NCBI RefSeq assembly: GCF_028368935.1
Contig: NZ_JAQNDK010000002.1
Coordinates: 1,922,001 to 1,986,000 of the forward strand
Length of the DNA: 64,000 bases
Direction: 5' to 3'
From: Sorangium aterium
Lineage (GTDB): Bacteria; Myxococcota_A; Polyangia; Polyangiales; Polyangiaceae
Below, piece by piece: positions 25,065 to 35,029 of the stretch. The notes beneath the pieces were generated by a model. It made no database searches and was not told where the DNA came from. It saw nothing but the letters and a program-made list of their open reading frames with translations. The number at the start of each line of letters is the position of its first letter. Position 1 is the stretch's first letter. A program made the position numbers and the translations under genes.

Positions 25065-25694
25065 TTGAAGAGCCCCGTCTGCATCGAGACCCCGCGGCTG
25101 CGCCTCTTCATCCCTTCCGTCGAGCTCGCTGGCCGCTACCTCGCCTATTTCGAGCGCAACCGCGACCACCTGGCGCGGTGGGATCCGCCGCGCCCCGAGG
25201 GCTTCTACACCGAGGCGTTCTGGCGCGAGCGCCTCCTCCGCGACCACGAGGACTTCGCCGCGGATCGCGCGCTCCGGCTCGCGCTGCAGTGGCGCGGCGC
25301 GCCCGGCGGCGAGGTGATCGGGGTCTGCAACTTCACGCAGTTCGTCCGCGGCGCCTTCCAGGCCGCGACCCTCGGCTATTCGCTCGACCAGCGCGCCGTG
25401 GGCTCGGGCCTGATGTTCGAGGCGATCGAGGCGGGGATCGCGTACATGTTCGACACGCTCGGCTTCCACCGGGTGATGGCGAACTACCTGCCGCACAACG
25501 AGCGCAGCGGCCGGCTGCTCCGGCGCCTCGGCTTCGCCGTCGAGGGGTACGCGCGCGATTACCTGTTCATCGACGGCGCCTGGCGCGATCACGTCCTGAC
25601 CGCGCTGACCAACCCGAGGTCCGCGCCTCCGGGCGGCTCGCGGACGACAGGGACGGCGCACCCCGTCCGCGGCGCCGGCCCGCGCCACGGTTGA
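25065..25694 (+). CDS. RimJ/RimL-type GNAT acetyltransferase
   Basis: This is an N-acetyltransferase of the GNAT fold, 209 residues, closest by motif to ribosomal-protein-alanine acetyltransferases: IETPRLRLFIPSVE, NFTQFVRGAFQAATLGYSLD, the acetyl-CoA region GSGLMFEAIEAGIAYMFD, and MANYLPHNERSGRLLRRLGF. The start is TTG 25065, four bases after GGAGG (25056-25060). It lies 21 bp downstream of the HD-GYP fusion gene and may be co-transcribed. The C-terminal 25 residues are low-complexity. The exact substrate cannot be assigned. Confidence 0.85.
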   Translation: MKSPVCIETPRLRLFIPSVELAGRYLAYFERNRDHLARWDPPRPEGFYTEAFWRERLLRDHEDFAADRALRLALQWRGAPGGEVIGVCNFTQFVRGAFQAATLGYSLDQRAVGSGLMFEAIEAGIAYMFDTLGFHRVMANYLPHNERSGRLLRRLGFAVEGYARDYLFIDGAWRDHVLTALTNPRSAPPGGSRTTGTAHPVRGAGPRHG

Positions 25695-25929
25695 TCCGGC
25701 CGCTCCCGCGATCGCGCCGCCGCGCCGCAGGGGCCGCTGCGCGGCGTCCAGGCCGCACGCCGCGGGCGGCCGGCGACCGGTTGGCGACCGATCGGTAACC
25801 AGGCGAGAACGCTGAAGATTGCGGCTTGCCCGCCCGCGACGGCCGCGCGCCGCGTCTTGCCCCGCAGCGGGTGCCGCCCTAGCTTGTCGCGAGGCGTGGA
25901 CCGCGAGTGCGGCCGCGACCCGGAGGCAC

Positions 25930-26877
25930 ATGTACGGTCCGCAAGGCAACGGTGGCGGCAGCGCACGCAGGCCAGCGCAGCGCTCGACGAAGGTCACGGT
26001 CCCCGAGATCCGGTCCCGCAAAGGGGTCTCGCCGATCGCGATGGTGACGGCCTACGACTTCACGATGGCGCGGCTGCTCGACGAGGGCGGCGCCGATCTG
26101 CTGCTCGTCGGCGACTCGCTGGGGATGGTCGTGCAGGGGCACACGACGACGCTCCCCGTGACGGTCGAGGAGATCTGCTACCACGGGCGCGCGGTGGCGC
26201 GCGGCGCGCGGCGGGCCCACGTCGTGGGCGACATGCCGTTCATGAGCTTCCAGCTCTCCCCGATGCACGCGCTCGAGAACGCCGGGCGCATGATGAAGGA
26301 GGGCAGCTTCGAGAGCATCAAGCTCGAGGGAGGCGAGGAGATCGCCGAGCACGTGCGCCGGATCGTCGCCGCGGGCATCCCGGTGATGGGTCACCTCGGG
26401 CTCACGCCGCAGTCGGTGCACGCGATGGGCGGCTTCAAGGTGCAGGGCAAGGGCGACGAGGCGGCCGAGCGCCTCATCGCCGACGCGCGCATCCTCGACG
26501 AGGCGGGCGCCTACGCGATCGTGCTCGAGGCCATCCCGCCGGATCTCGCGCAGGAGGTGACGGCCGCGGTCTCCGTCCCGACGATCGGCATCGGCGCCGG
26601 GGCCGGCTGCGACGGGCAGGTGCTCGTCTGTTACGACCTGCTCGGGATGTTCCGCGAGCTGACGCCGAAGTTCGCGAAGCGCTTCGCCGAGGTCGGCGAT
26701 CAGATCGTGGAGGCGACGCGCGCCTACGTGGACGAGGTCCAGTCGCGCACGTTCCCCGCTGCAGAGCACAGCTTCAAGCCGAACGGGCCTCGCCGGGCCG
26801 CCACCGTGCCCGCCGCGCCGGCCAAGCCCGAGTTCGCGCCGGCGGACGAGATCCCCCCGCACTGGCAGACGCACTGA
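25930..26877 (+). CDS. panB: ketopantoate hydroxymethyltransferase
   Basis: PanB makes ketopantoate from 2-oxoisovalerate and methylene-tetrahydrofolate in pantothenate synthesis. The 315-residue product carries [20 protein letters not shown], the metal-site [35 protein letters not shown] and the [14 protein letters not shown] region. It is about 50 residues longer than E. coli PanB because of an N-terminal Gly/Arg-rich start and a Pro/Ala tail. GGAGG (25922-25926) places the start at ATG 25930. No panC lies nearby. Confidence 0.96.
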   Translation: MYGPQGNGGGSARRPAQRSTKVTVPEIRSRKGVSPIAMVTAYDFTMARLLDEGGADLLLVGDSLGMVVQGHTTTLPVTVEEICYHGRAVARGARRAHVVGDMPFMSFQLSPMHALENAGRMMKEGSFESIKLEGGEEIAEHVRRIVAAGIPVMGHLGLTPQSVHAMGGFKVQGKGDEAAERLIADARILDEAGAYAIVLEAIPPDLAQEVTAAVSVPTIGIGAGAGCDGQVLVCYDLLGMFRELTPKFAKRFAEVGDQIVEATRAYVDEVQSRTFPAAEHSFKPNGPRRAATVPAAPAKPEFAPADEIPPHWQTH

Positions 26878-26887
26878 GCGCGGCGGC

Positions 26888-26932
26888 GCGGTGCGGTGCG
26901 GTGCGGTCGATTGACTCGACTCGACTCGACTC
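26888..26932. repeat. two adjacent pentanucleotide microsatellites
   Basis: Four copies of GCGGT (26888-26907) are followed five bases later by four copies of GACTC (26913-26932). They sit between the convergent 3' ends of panB and the BatA-like gene. Slippage-prone repeats of this type may vary between strains. No regulatory role is evident. Confidence 0.85.
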
Positions 26933-27000
26933 GACGCCCGGCTGCTCCGCGCCGGCAGGCGCGCGCTCCGCGCGGGGGAGCGCGCCCGCGGTGGCCGGCC

Positions 27001-29130
27001 TCAGCTCGCCCGGCCTTCCGCCGGCTCCTGCCGCCCTGCGATGGAGCGCAGCAGGAGCTCGACCGCGAGCAATCCGAGCAGCAGCAGCGCGACGTAGGGC
27101 GACCCGTCGATCGACGCGGCCATGCCGCCCAGCTCCGCCGCGCGGGCGCTCTCGGCGACGCGCCGCGGGCGGAGGTCGATCTCGCGCTCCGGGACGGACA
27201 CGACGCGCGTCGAGCGCTCGCCGTCAAGGGTGAGCTCGTAGAGGCCGGCGAGCGGCGGAGACACGCGCAGGCGCCGCTCGACCTCGGCGACGGGGAGCGC
27301 CTCGCGTGACCGCGAGCCCTGCGGGGCCCCGTCGCGATCGAACCGCACGCGCTCGACCTTGACGTCGTGGTAGCCGTCGAACGTCCACACCTCGCCCGCG
27401 GAGAGGCGCCGCGCGCCGCCGCGGGCGCGCGCGGCGCCGACGAAGCCGTCGAGCAGCGACAGGAACGCGGGCCGCAGCGCGACGTCGCTCTCCTCCGTGC
27501 TGAGGGGCAGCGTCATGAACAGCACCACGCCGCGCCCGAGCGGGCGGCGCACGAGGAACGGGGCGCCGTCCGCCCACCGCGCGAGCACCTCGGCGCCCTC
27601 GGAGGCCTCGGCTCCCAGCGTCGCCCGGCCGCGCGGGGCGACGTCGGCGAGGCCGGGCGCGGACGGGCCGAGCCAGCCCGCCGTCGCCGGATCCACGCCG
27701 GGCACCGGGGAGGCCGACCAGCGGACGACGCCGGGGACCAGCGGCTCGAACCCTGCGCCGAGCGGCGCCGCGGCCGCGCGCTGGCCGAGCGTCAGCAGCG
27801 CGACGCCGCCGCGCTCGACCCACGCGGCGAGCGAGCGGCGCACCTCCGGCGTGAAGCCGGGCGCGTCATCGACGATGAGCCCGGCGTGCGCGGCGAGCTC
27901 ATCCGCGTGCTCCGGGACCGAGGGCAGCGGCCTGATCTGCGCGTCCAGGTCGAGCGCCGAGAGGGCCTGCTCGAGCGGCGGCGGGCCGCCCGTCTCGACG
28001 TGCGTGGTCGCGGGGTCGACAACGACCGCGATCGAGAGCGGGCCGCCGGCGGAGATGATCGGGGCGCGGTCGTCCTCGGCGATCGCGTCGCCGCCGGTGA
28101 GCGCGGCGATCAGGATCTCGGGCGCCCCGGCGGGGAGGTCGATCGAGAGCTCCTCGGCGCGCAGGGCCGGATCGAGCGCGACCTTGCCGAGCACGGCGTC
28201 GCCGGCGCGCACCTCGAGGGATCGCCCCGCCGCGGCGGAGGCGCCTGCGGCGGAGGCGCCCGCGGCGAGCGGCACGTCCGCGCCGCCGTCTCGCTGCGCG
28301 ACGGCGATGTCGGGCCCGCGCGCCGCGGTCGACGCGGCGGTGCAGACGACGCGGACGCGCGCCTTCTGGCCGGATCGATCGGCGCGCACGATCCCGCAGT
28401 CCTGGCCCGTCGCCTCGAGCTCCTGGAGCGGCACCCACGTGGCGATGTCGGGGGTGCCCGAGATGGGCGGGGCGCCGGGCGTGCCGTCCGCGAGGTCGCT
28501 GAGGAGCACGATGCGCTTGTCGCTCTGAGGGAGCCCCCGGAGCAGATCGCGGGCGAGCGCGAGGGCGCCGTCGATGTCGGTTGCGCGGTCCGACGGCGCC
28601 GCCGCGGCGAGCGCTTCGCTGACGGCGGCGAGGTTGGTGGTCGATGCGAGGGCGACGCGGGCCGGGGCGCCCGCGAGGACGAGCGCTGCGGCGTCGCCGG
28701 GAGCGAGGCCGCTGGCGAGCTCGCGCGCGGCCGTGAGCGCGCGCTCGAACCGCGAGGACGCCTGGCTCGACCGCCCCTCGCGCGCGGCGCCCTCGGCGCC
28801 GTCCGTGCGCGCCCGCATGCTGAGCGAGTCGTCGATGACGATGGCGAGCGCGACCGACGCGCCGGCCCTGCGGCTGAGCGACAGGTGCGAGCAGCGCAGG
28901 AGCGGCGTGGCGCCGAGCACCGCGAGCGCGAGCACCGAGACGGCCCGCGTGGCGAAGAGGGCGCGGTCCTCGAGGAGGCTCCGGCGCCGCGCCGTCGGCG
29001 GCGTGGGCGGGACCAGGCGCGCCGGCGGGAACGGCCGCTCCTCGGCGCGGCGGCGGCGCAGGAGGTGCGCGGCGATCGGCGCGCCGACGAGCAGCGCGAC
29101 CAGCAGCGCGCCGAGCGTGACGAAGCTCAT
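27001..29130 (-). CDS. BatA-like membrane protein with VWA domain
   Basis: The 709-residue protein starts with two membrane helices separated by a charged loop ([37 protein letters not shown]), the BatA N-terminal double-helix pattern. A von Willebrand A domain follows with the MIDAS motif DDSLS and later acidic residues (LLSDLADG). A large glutamine-amidotransferase-like/beta-rich region and one C-terminal helix (YVALLLLGLLAVELLL) complete it. It overlaps the DUF58 gene by 4 bp (ATGA), so the two are an operon. Such genes usually accompany a MoxR AAA ATPase, which is absent here. A role in envelope stress or surface assembly is inferred. Confidence 0.8.
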   Translation of the reverse strand: MSFVTLGALLVALLVGAPIAAHLLRRRRAEERPFPPARLVPPTPPTARRRSLLEDRALFATRAVSVLALAVLGATPLLRCSHLSLSRRAGASVALAIVIDDSLSMRARTDGAEGAAREGRSSQASSRFERALTAARELASGLAPGDAAALVLAGAPARVALASTTNLAAVSEALAAAAPSDRATDIDGALALARDLLRGLPQSDKRIVLLSDLADGTPGAPPISGTPDIATWVPLQELEATGQDCGIVRADRSGQKARVRVVCTAASTAARGPDIAVAQRDGGADVPLAAGASAAGASAAAGRSLEVRAGDAVLGKVALDPALRAEELSIDLPAGAPEILIAALTGGDAIAEDDRAPIISAGGPLSIAVVVDPATTHVETGGPPPLEQALSALDLDAQIRPLPSVPEHADELAAHAGLIVDDAPGFTPEVRRSLAAWVERGGVALLTLGQRAAAAPLGAGFEPLVPGVVRWSASPVPGVDPATAGWLGPSAPGLADVAPRGRATLGAEASEGAEVLARWADGAPFLVRRPLGRGVVLFMTLPLSTEESDVALRPAFLSLLDGFVGAARARGGARRLSAGEVWTFDGYHDVKVERVRFDRDGAPQGSRSREALPVAEVERRLRVSPPLAGLYELTLDGERSTRVVSVPEREIDLRPRRVAESARAAELGGMAASIDGSPYVALLLLGLLAVELLLRSIAGRQEPAEGRAS

Positions 29131-30122
29131 CGGCGCACCTCGGCGATCGCCTGCACGAGCGCGCGGACGACGTCGGTCGGAGGATCGGCGCTCGTCGCGC
29201 GGAGCAGGCGGCCGCCGCGGGACGCGAGCGCCCGCGACCAGCCCTCGGCCAGGGCGGCGAGGCGCGCCTGGTACTGCGCGCGGACCGCCCCCGCGTCGGC
29301 CTCCACGACCGCGCCGCCCTCGAGGGCGCGGAGGCGCACGTTGCCCTCGAAGTCGAGCGCCGCTTCGCTGGGATCGAGGACCTGGAGGGCGATCAGCGTG
29401 CGGCCGCCGGTGCTCAGCGACGTGAACGCGGAGAGCGCGCGGTCGGCGCCCGACGGGGCCGCGCCGGATTCATGAGCAAGATCGATGAGATCCGAGATGA
29501 GCAGGACGACGGCGCCGCGGCGGGCCTTCTTCGCGATGGGCGCGAGCGCGCGCTCGACGGCGCCGGCGTCGCCGCTCCAGTCCTGGGCGGCGGAGGTGGC
29601 CTCGAGGGCGCCGACGATCCGCTCGAACGCCTCGCGCCCCGCCATCGCGGGCAGGCCGTGGGTCCCGGCGCCGCCGAGCCAGGCGAGCCCCACCGGGTCG
29701 CCGGTCGCGAGCGCGACGCGGGCCATGGCCGCGGCGATGAGCGCCGCGTAGGCCAGCTTGGCGCCGGGCGCGCGCCGGCCGCGGTAGGACATCGACGCGG
29801 TCGCGTCGACGCACAGCCACAGGGCGCGATCGGTCTCGGTCTCGAACTCGCGCACCATGAGGCGATCGTGGCGGAGCAGGGCGCGGCGATCGAAGAAGCG
29901 GAGATCGTCGCCGGGCACATAGGGCCGCTGGCCGCCGAACTCGACGCCCGCGCCCTTGCGGACGCTCCGGTGCATCCCGGCGTAGACGCCCTCGGCGACG
30001 GCGCGCGACTTGAGGCGGAGCGGGGCGAGGCCGCCCCAGTCGATGGGGAACGCGGCGAGCGAGGCGCGATCGGAGGCGAGCGGCACGGTCCGCTTCTTAG
30101 CCTGGATCCACGGGGCGATCAC
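29127..30122 (-). CDS. DUF58 domain protein
   Basis: This DUF58 protein of about 331 residues is the usual partner of VWA/BatA proteins. It shows the family block [20 protein letters not shown] and [20 protein letters not shown], followed by a VWA-like MIDAS sequence DATASMS. The chosen GTG at 30122 ([11 protein letters not shown]) excludes an Arg/Pro-rich upstream extension that runs through a tandem repeat. No strong ribosome binding site marks it, so the start is uncertain. It is translationally coupled to the BatA-like gene and divergent from the FtsH-type gene, with an intergenic region of about 270 bp. Confidence 0.78.
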   Translation of the reverse strand: MIAPWIQAKKRTVPLASDRASLAAFPIDWGGLAPLRLKSRAVAEGVYAGMHRSVRKGAGVEFGGQRPYVPGDDLRFFDRRALLRHDRLMVREFETETDRALWLCVDATASMSYRGRRAPGAKLAYAALIAAAMARVALATGDPVGLAWLGGAGTHGLPAMAGREAFERIVGALEATSAAQDWSGDAGAVERALAPIAKKARRGAVVLLISDLIDLAHESGAAPSGADRALSAFTSLSTGGRTLIALQVLDPSEAALDFEGNVRLRALEGGAVVEADAGAVRAQYQARLAALAEGWSRALASRGGRLLRATSADPPTDVVRALVQAIAEVRR

Positions 30123-30140
30123 CTCGCGCCAGCCGTGCGC

Positions 30141-30235
30141 CGGCGCCGCGGGTGGACGTGCGGCAACGGCGCGTCGGCGCCGCGGGTGGACGCGCGGCAA
30201 CGGCGCGTCGGCGCCGCGGGTGGACGCGCCGCTGC
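30141..30235. repeat. 34-bp tandem repeat between DUF58 gene and ftsH
   Basis: Nearly identical 34-bp units begin at 30141, 30175 and 30209 (core GCCGCGGGTGGACG, then CGGCAACGGCGCGT); the third is truncated. They lie in the divergent promoter region of the DUF58 and FtsH-type genes. If translated from an upstream start they would add an Arg/Pro-rich peptide to the DUF58 protein, which looks unreal. Confidence 0.8.
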
Positions 30236-30394
30236 CGTGCATCGGAGGCGCGGCAGCTGCGCGCCAGGGGCGCTGAGCCGCGCTCGGGGACGCTCCTGGG
30301 CTCCCTCCCTCGCGCGGCTTTCTCGTGGGCTTTCCCGTTCTTCCGGGGGCGAGGGCTTGCCGAGGCGACGCCCGCCGCACATCAGCTCCGTGGA

Positions 30395-32254
30395 ATGGCT
30401 GACGAGAAGAGGCCGGCGTCGCGCGCGTGGCTCGGGTACCTGCTGATCGCGGTCGGGATCCTGGTCCTTTCCGGGATCGTCAGGTCACGAGGGCGCCCGC
30501 TCGTGCCGTACGACGAGGCGGTCGCCGAGGTGCGGCGCGGGGAGATCTCCTCGGCGATCGTGAAGCCCGACGAGATCGAGCTGGTCCGCCGCGCCAGCCC
30601 GCAGCGACCGGAGGAGCAGGTCCGCGTGACGCGGCTGCCCGGCGTCCAGGACGAGCCGATCGTGAGGGCGCTGCTCGACCAGCAGGTCCACATCGAGGCG
30701 AAGAACCCCCAGACGTCGGTGTGGATGCAGGTGGCGATCTGGCTGTTGCCGCTCTTCCTCATCAACGCGGCGTTCTTCATGATGCTGCGGCGGGCGGGGC
30801 AGGGGGCCGGCGGGCCGCTCGGGTTCCTGCGCAGCAAGGCGAAGATCTACGATCGATCGAAGCAGGATCCGGTGCGCTTCTCCGACGTCGCCGGCGTCGA
30901 TGAGGCCAAGGACGAGCTCGTCGAGGTCGTCGACTTCCTCAAGGAGCCCTCGAGGTACCGCTCGCTGGGCGGGCGGATCCCGCGCGGCCTCCTGCTCATC
31001 GGGCCGCCCGGCACCGGCAAGACGCTCCTCGCGCGGGCGGTGGCGGGCGAGGCGAACGTGCCGTTCTTCTCGCTGAACGCGAGCGAGTTCGTCGAGATGT
31101 TCGTGGGGCTCGGGGCCGCGCGGGTCCGCGAGCTCTTCGAGGAGGCGCGCAAGAGCGCGCCCAGCATCGTGTTCATCGACGAGATCGACGCCGTGGGCAG
31201 GACCCGGGGCGGCCTCGGCGCCCTCGCGACCCACGACGAGCGAGAGCAGACGCTCCACCAGCTCCTCGCCGAGCTCGACGGCTTCGACGCGCGCACCACC
31301 GTGATCCTGATGGCGGCCACCAACCGCCCCGAGGTGCTCGATCCGGCCCTCCTGCGGCCCGGGCGCTTCGATCGTCAGGTCATCGTGGATCGGCCCGATC
31401 TGCGGGGCCGCGAGGCGATCCTCGCCGTCCACGCGCGGCGGGTGCCGCTCGCGAAGGACGTCGATCTCGGGCTCGTGGCGCGCCGCACGTCGGGCATGGT
31501 CGGCGCCGATCTCGCGAAGATCGTCAACGAGGCCGCGCTGGCCGGGGCGCGGCGCGGCGCCAGGGAGATCGGACAGGCCGATTTCGACGAGGCGCTCGAT
31601 CGCTCGCAGCTCGGGCTCCGGCGGCGCGGGCAGATCATGACCGCGGAGGAGCGGCGGCGCGTGGCCTACCACGAGGCCGGGCACGCCCTCGTCGCGCTCG
31701 CGCTGCCAGCAGCGGATCCGGTGGAGCGGGTGTCCATCGTGGCCCGCACGATCGGCGCGCTCGGCGTGACGATCCAGGTGCCCCGCGACGAGCGTCAGCT
31801 GGCCACCGAGCAGGAGATCGAGTCGCGCGTCACGGTGATGCTCGGCGGCAGGGCGGCGGAGGAGATCGCGCTGGGGCAGGTGTCGAGCGGCGCGCACGAC
31901 GATCTCGGGCGCGCCACGGCGCTCGTCCGCGAGATGGTGACCCGCCTCGGGATGAGCCGGCGCCTCGGGCTGGCCGCGCTCGCGCGCACCGTCGGCGCGC
32001 CGATGCTCGGCGTGATCCAGGAGGAGCGCACGTGCAGCGAGGAGACCGCCCGCGAGGTCGACGAGGAGGTGAGGGAGCGGCTCGGCGAGATGTACCTGAA
32101 GGCCAAGCAGCTGCTCGTCGATCGCCGCGAGGGCCTCGAGGCGGTCGCGGATGCGCTCGTGCTCAAGGAGACGCTGCGCGGCGAGGATCTGGCGGAGATC
32201 GCGGCCGTGTCGACGCGCCGGAAGATCGCCGTGGGCCCGCCGAGCGCGGCGTGA
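30395..32254 (+). CDS. ftsH: FtsH-family ATP-dependent zinc metalloprotease
   Basis: This is a membrane-anchored AAA protease that degrades membrane and regulatory proteins. The 619-residue product has helix 1 ([18 protein letters not shown]), a short periplasmic part, helix 2 ([19 protein letters not shown]), then the AAA module: Walker A GPPGTGKT (about 203-210), Walker [13 protein letters not shown], and the second region of homology with [19 protein letters not shown]. The zinc site HEAGH is at about 426-430, with a third acidic ligand in [10 protein letters not shown]. All catalytic residues are present. ATG 30395 removes an Arg-rich upstream extension. It may be one of several FtsH paralogues. 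Confidence 0.94.
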   Translation: MADEKRPASRAWLGYLLIAVGILVLSGIVRSRGRPLVPYDEAVAEVRRGEISSAIVKPDEIELVRRASPQRPEEQVRVTRLPGVQDEPIVRALLDQQVHIEAKNPQTSVWMQVAIWLLPLFLINAAFFMMLRRAGQGAGGPLGFLRSKAKIYDRSKQDPVRFSDVAGVDEAKDELVEVVDFLKEPSRYRSLGGRIPRGLLLIGPPGTGKTLLARAVAGEANVPFFSLNASEFVEMFVGLGAARVRELFEEARKSAPSIVFIDEIDAVGRTRGGLGALATHDEREQTLHQLLAELDGFDARTTVILMAATNRPEVLDPALLRPGRFDRQVIVDRPDLRGREAILAVHARRVPLAKDVDLGLVARRTSGMVGADLAKIVNEAALAGARRGAREIGQADFDEALDRSQLGLRRRGQIMTAEERRRVAYHEAGHALVALALPAADPVERVSIVARTIGALGVTIQVPRDERQLATEQEIESRVTVMLGGRAAEEIALGQVSSGAHDDLGRATALVREMVTRLGMSRRLGLAALARTVGAPMLGVIQEERTCSEETAREVDEEVRERLGEMYLKAKQLLVDRREGLEAVADALVLKETLRGEDLAEIAAVSTRRKIAVGPPSAA

Positions 32255-32257
32255 GCC

Positions 32258-33703
32258 TCAGGCCGCGCGCCGCCAGCGCCTCAGGCCGCCCGCGAGCGCG
32301 GCCAGCGACAGGCCGGCGGCCGCCCAGGCCCGGCCGCCGGCGCCCTCGCGCGGCGCGCCGCCGGCCGCGCGGCAGGCGCAGCCGCCGTCCTCCTCCGCGA
32401 GCTCGCCGCTGCCTGCCGGGGCCTCCGGCTCGCCGACGCCGATCCCTCGCACCGCGATCATCTGCACGGGTCGGTCGGGGTCGTTGGACTCGACAAGGAC
32501 GGTCGCCGCGAGCTCGCCGCTCGCCTTCGGCGCGAAGCGGATCGCGAAGTCGACCTCCGTTTCGGGGTCGATCCCGAGCGCCGCGTCCGCGAGCTCGAAG
32601 CTCTCCGGGTCGTCGGTCGTCACGACGGCATCGAGCAGCGCCTCCCCCGTGTTCGACAGCCGGACGAGCTCCACGTTGGCCTGCCCCACCTCCACGGCGC
32701 CGAAATCGATCTCCTGCTTGTCCAGCGCGAGGTCCGGGAGCGGCACATGGACGCGCTCGCTCTCGAAGACCCATTCCCGCTCGGTGAGCGGGAAGGCGAG
32801 CGGGATGTCGACGAGCGGGATCGACCACGAGCGGCCCAGCACGATGACGCTGAACGCGGGGACGAGGTGGAGCGTGCCGTCGTACCGCACCGAGCCCTCC
32901 GGACGAACGTTGAGCTCGACCGACGGGCCTCCCAGGTAGTCCACGGAGGAGGCTCCGCCCTCGGGGGTGACGTCGCCTCCGCTCACCGTGGCCTGATCGA
33001 GCGTCTCGATGGCCACGCGATGGGTCGTGTAGCGGGCCGCGACGTCCATCGCGATGTCGAGCTCGAACCTCCCGTCGATTCCGGGGATCGAGCCGCCGAT
33101 GACGTCGCCGAGCGACACGGACGCAATGCGCTGCAGCTCGGTGGAGCTCTCCAGCGTGATGCCCGGCGCCCAGCCCCACGCGTCGAACTGCTCGCGGGCG
33201 TGCACCTGGAAATCGATCTGGGGCACATAGGGGATATCGCCCGTCCAGTCGACGTCCTGGCCCAGGACGGAAATGCTGATGCGTCCCTGTGCGCTGACAT
33301 CGAGTCCGTAATCGCAGCTGAACGCGCCTCCGTCCGGGGCGCCTGGTGCCTTGAGCGCGAGCGCCTCTGGCCATGACGCCTCGAGCGCTCCGCTCAACGA
33401 GACCTGGGTGTTGGCGTAGACCGCCGCCCCGAGGCTGACTTGCAGGGGTGAGCCCGGCGGGACCCAGCCTGTATCGAAGTCGAGCTCGAGCGGGATGGCG
33501 TCTTTGCGCTGGAACGTGAGCGGCCCCCGCGCGCAATGGAGCGGATCGTCCGCGCACGGCACGGCGAGCGAGTCGTAGGCCGACGCGGCCGCGGGGGCGA
33601 AGAGGGCGAGCGCGGCGGCGACGCAGGGGAGAGCGCGCCGCCGCCGGGGCCGAGCAGAGCGGAGAGCCGCGAGGGCAGCGCCGCCGGACAGCGAGGAACG
33701 CAT
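32258..33703 (-). CDS. secreted protein with MYXO-CTERM-like sorting tail
   Basis: This 481-residue exported protein has a signal peptide ending near FAPAAASAYDS. The long beta-rich N-terminal part matches nothing I recognise. An Ig-like choice-of-anchor-D/HYDIN-type domain (LDKQEIDFGAVEVGQANVEL to VQMIAVRGIG) occupies about residues 330-430. The C terminus has GGCACRAAGGAPR, a hydrophobic helix and an Arg-rich end (RRWRR), the layout of MYXO-CTERM tails thought to be cut and anchored on the myxobacterial surface. A second start at 33739 is possible. The function is unknown. The 3' end lies 3 bp from ftsH, tail to tail. Confidence 0.82.
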   Translation of the reverse strand: MRSSLSGGAALAALRSARPRRRRALPCVAAALALFAPAAASAYDSLAVPCADDPLHCARGPLTFQRKDAIPLELDFDTGWVPPGSPLQVSLGAAVYANTQVSLSGALEASWPEALALKAPGAPDGGAFSCDYGLDVSAQGRISISVLGQDVDWTGDIPYVPQIDFQVHAREQFDAWGWAPGITLESSTELQRIASVSLGDVIGGSIPGIDGRFELDIAMDVAARYTTHRVAIETLDQATVSGGDVTPEGGASSVDYLGGPSVELNVRPEGSVRYDGTLHLVPAFSVIVLGRSWSIPLVDIPLAFPLTEREWVFESERVHVPLPDLALDKQEIDFGAVEVGQANVELVRLSNTGEALLDAVVTTDDPESFELADAALGIDPETEVDFAIRFAPKASGELAATVLVESNDPDRPVQMIAVRGIGVGEPEAPAGSGELAEEDGGCACRAAGGAPREGAGGRAWAAAGLSLAALAGGLRRWRRAA

Positions 33704-33796
33704 GAGAACGATTACCACGATCCTCGCGCTCCACGCCATAGCCGCACCCCCGATGGCGGCGCGCCAGGCGCGGCCCAGCTGCGTTTCGGCGGCGCT

Positions 33797-35029
33797 CTAG
33801 CGCGCCCCGAACAACGTGCCGACCACGATGCCGGCGGCCGCACAGAGAATGGCCACCACGGTCCAGAGGATGAGCTCACGCGAGGTGCCGCCCGCCGTCG
33901 GTGCAGCGATAGCGGGCGTCTCGCGGACCACCGCGGCCGCGCGTTCGGGGAGCGCCCTGCTCTCCGCGCTCTCCGAACGCGTAACCGGCTGGCCGACGTG
34001 GCCAACGCCCGAGGCGGAAGCACCGTCCTGGAGAGGCGCGGCGTAATCCAGGCCGGTCCGCTCGAGCGCGAGATCGGTGATCGAGACGGCGTCCGCGAGG
34101 CTCGCGGGGGTGTGGTGCACGACGCGCCGTTCTTCGCGGCAGGCGCGCAGGGCGTCGGCGAACGCCCTGGCGCTCGGGTGCCGCTCGGAAGGGCTCTTGG
34201 CGAGGGCCCTCAGGATGACGGCCTCCAGGCCGGCCGAGATGAGCCCGGAGCGCTCGCTGGCGCGCGGCGGCAGCGGCTGCTCGGCGATCTGCGCCGTCAT
34301 CACGGCGATGGGCGTCCGCTTGCTGAACGGCACGGCGCCGACCGCCATCTCGTAGAGGATGCAGCCGAGCGCGTAGATGTCGCTGCGCGGGTCGACGTCC
34401 TCCCCGCGCACCTGCTCCGGCGCCATGTACTCCGGCGTCCCGAAGATCATGTCTTTCTCGGTGAGCCCGGTCGTCTGCTGCTCGCCGTGCACCACCTTCG
34501 CGAGCCCGAAATCGACAACGCGGACGCGGCCCGCGAAGGGTGACGGCGCGGCGGCGTGCTCGCCCGGGCGCTCGATGAGCACGTTGGCCGGCTTGAGATC
34601 GCGGTGCACCACGCCCGCCGCGTGCGCGGTCTCCAGCGCGGCGCAGATCTGCAGGGCGATCTCGATCGCCAGGTCGATCCCGATCGGCGCGTGGTCCCGC
34701 AGGAGCTCCTCGAGCGAGCTGCCGTCGATGTGCTCCAGCGCGATCACGAGGAGCCCGCCCTCCTCGATGAAGTCGAGCATCCGGACGACGTGAGGGCCCT
34801 CGACGCGCTCCAGGATCGCGGCCTCCCGGTGATAGCGCCTGAAGATCTGCGGCGTTCCCGAGAGGTGCCTGTGGATCACCTTCAGCGCGACGGGCTGGCC
34901 GTCCTCGTCGCGGGTGGCGCGGTAGACGACGCCGGAGGCCCCCTCGCCGATGACGGACTCCACGGTGTACCGCGACGCGACGCCGTGCCCGGCGGGCAGG
35001 CGATCGGGCGCGGGCTGCTGCGAGGTCAC
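33797..35029 (-). CDS. Ser/Thr protein kinase with C-terminal membrane anchor
   Basis: This is a 410-residue Hanks-type kinase. The start is GTG 35029 (VTSQQPAPDR), which overlaps the stop of the LysM gene by 4 bp (GTGA), so translation is coupled. Motifs: glycine loop GEGASGVV (about 28-35), ALK with Lys50, HRDLKPAN (142-149), DFG (173-175) and APE. An extended Ala/Ser-rich juxtamembrane part leads to one membrane helix at the extreme C terminus (LILWTVVAILCAAAGIVVG), leaving almost no extracellular domain. Sensing therefore probably depends on a partner, plausibly the co-encoded LysM protein. Confidence 0.93.
   Translation of the reverse strand: MTSQQPAPDRLPAGHGVASRYTVESVIGEGASGVVYRATRDEDGQPVALKVIHRHLSGTPQIFRRYHREAAILERVEGPHVVRMLDFIEEGGLLVIALEHIDGSSLEELLRDHAPIGIDLAIEIALQICAALETAHAAGVVHRDLKPANVLIERPGEHAAAPSPFAGRVRVVDFGLAKVVHGEQQTTGLTEKDMIFGTPEYMAPEQVRGEDVDPRSDIYALGCILYEMAVGAVPFSKRTPIAVMTAQIAEQPLPPRASERSGLISAGLEAVILRALAKSPSERHPSARAFADALRACREERRVVHHTPASLADAVSITDLALERTGLDYAAPLQDGASASGVGHVGQPVTRSESAESRALPERAAAVVRETPAIAAPTAGGTSRELILWTVVAILCAAAGIVVGTLFGAR

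Noticed and set aside
30141-30380. DUF58 protein starting at 30380
   Set aside because: The extra 86 residues are Arg/Pro-rich, run through the tandem repeat, and would overlap the FtsH promoter region; the GTG at 30122 is more plausible.
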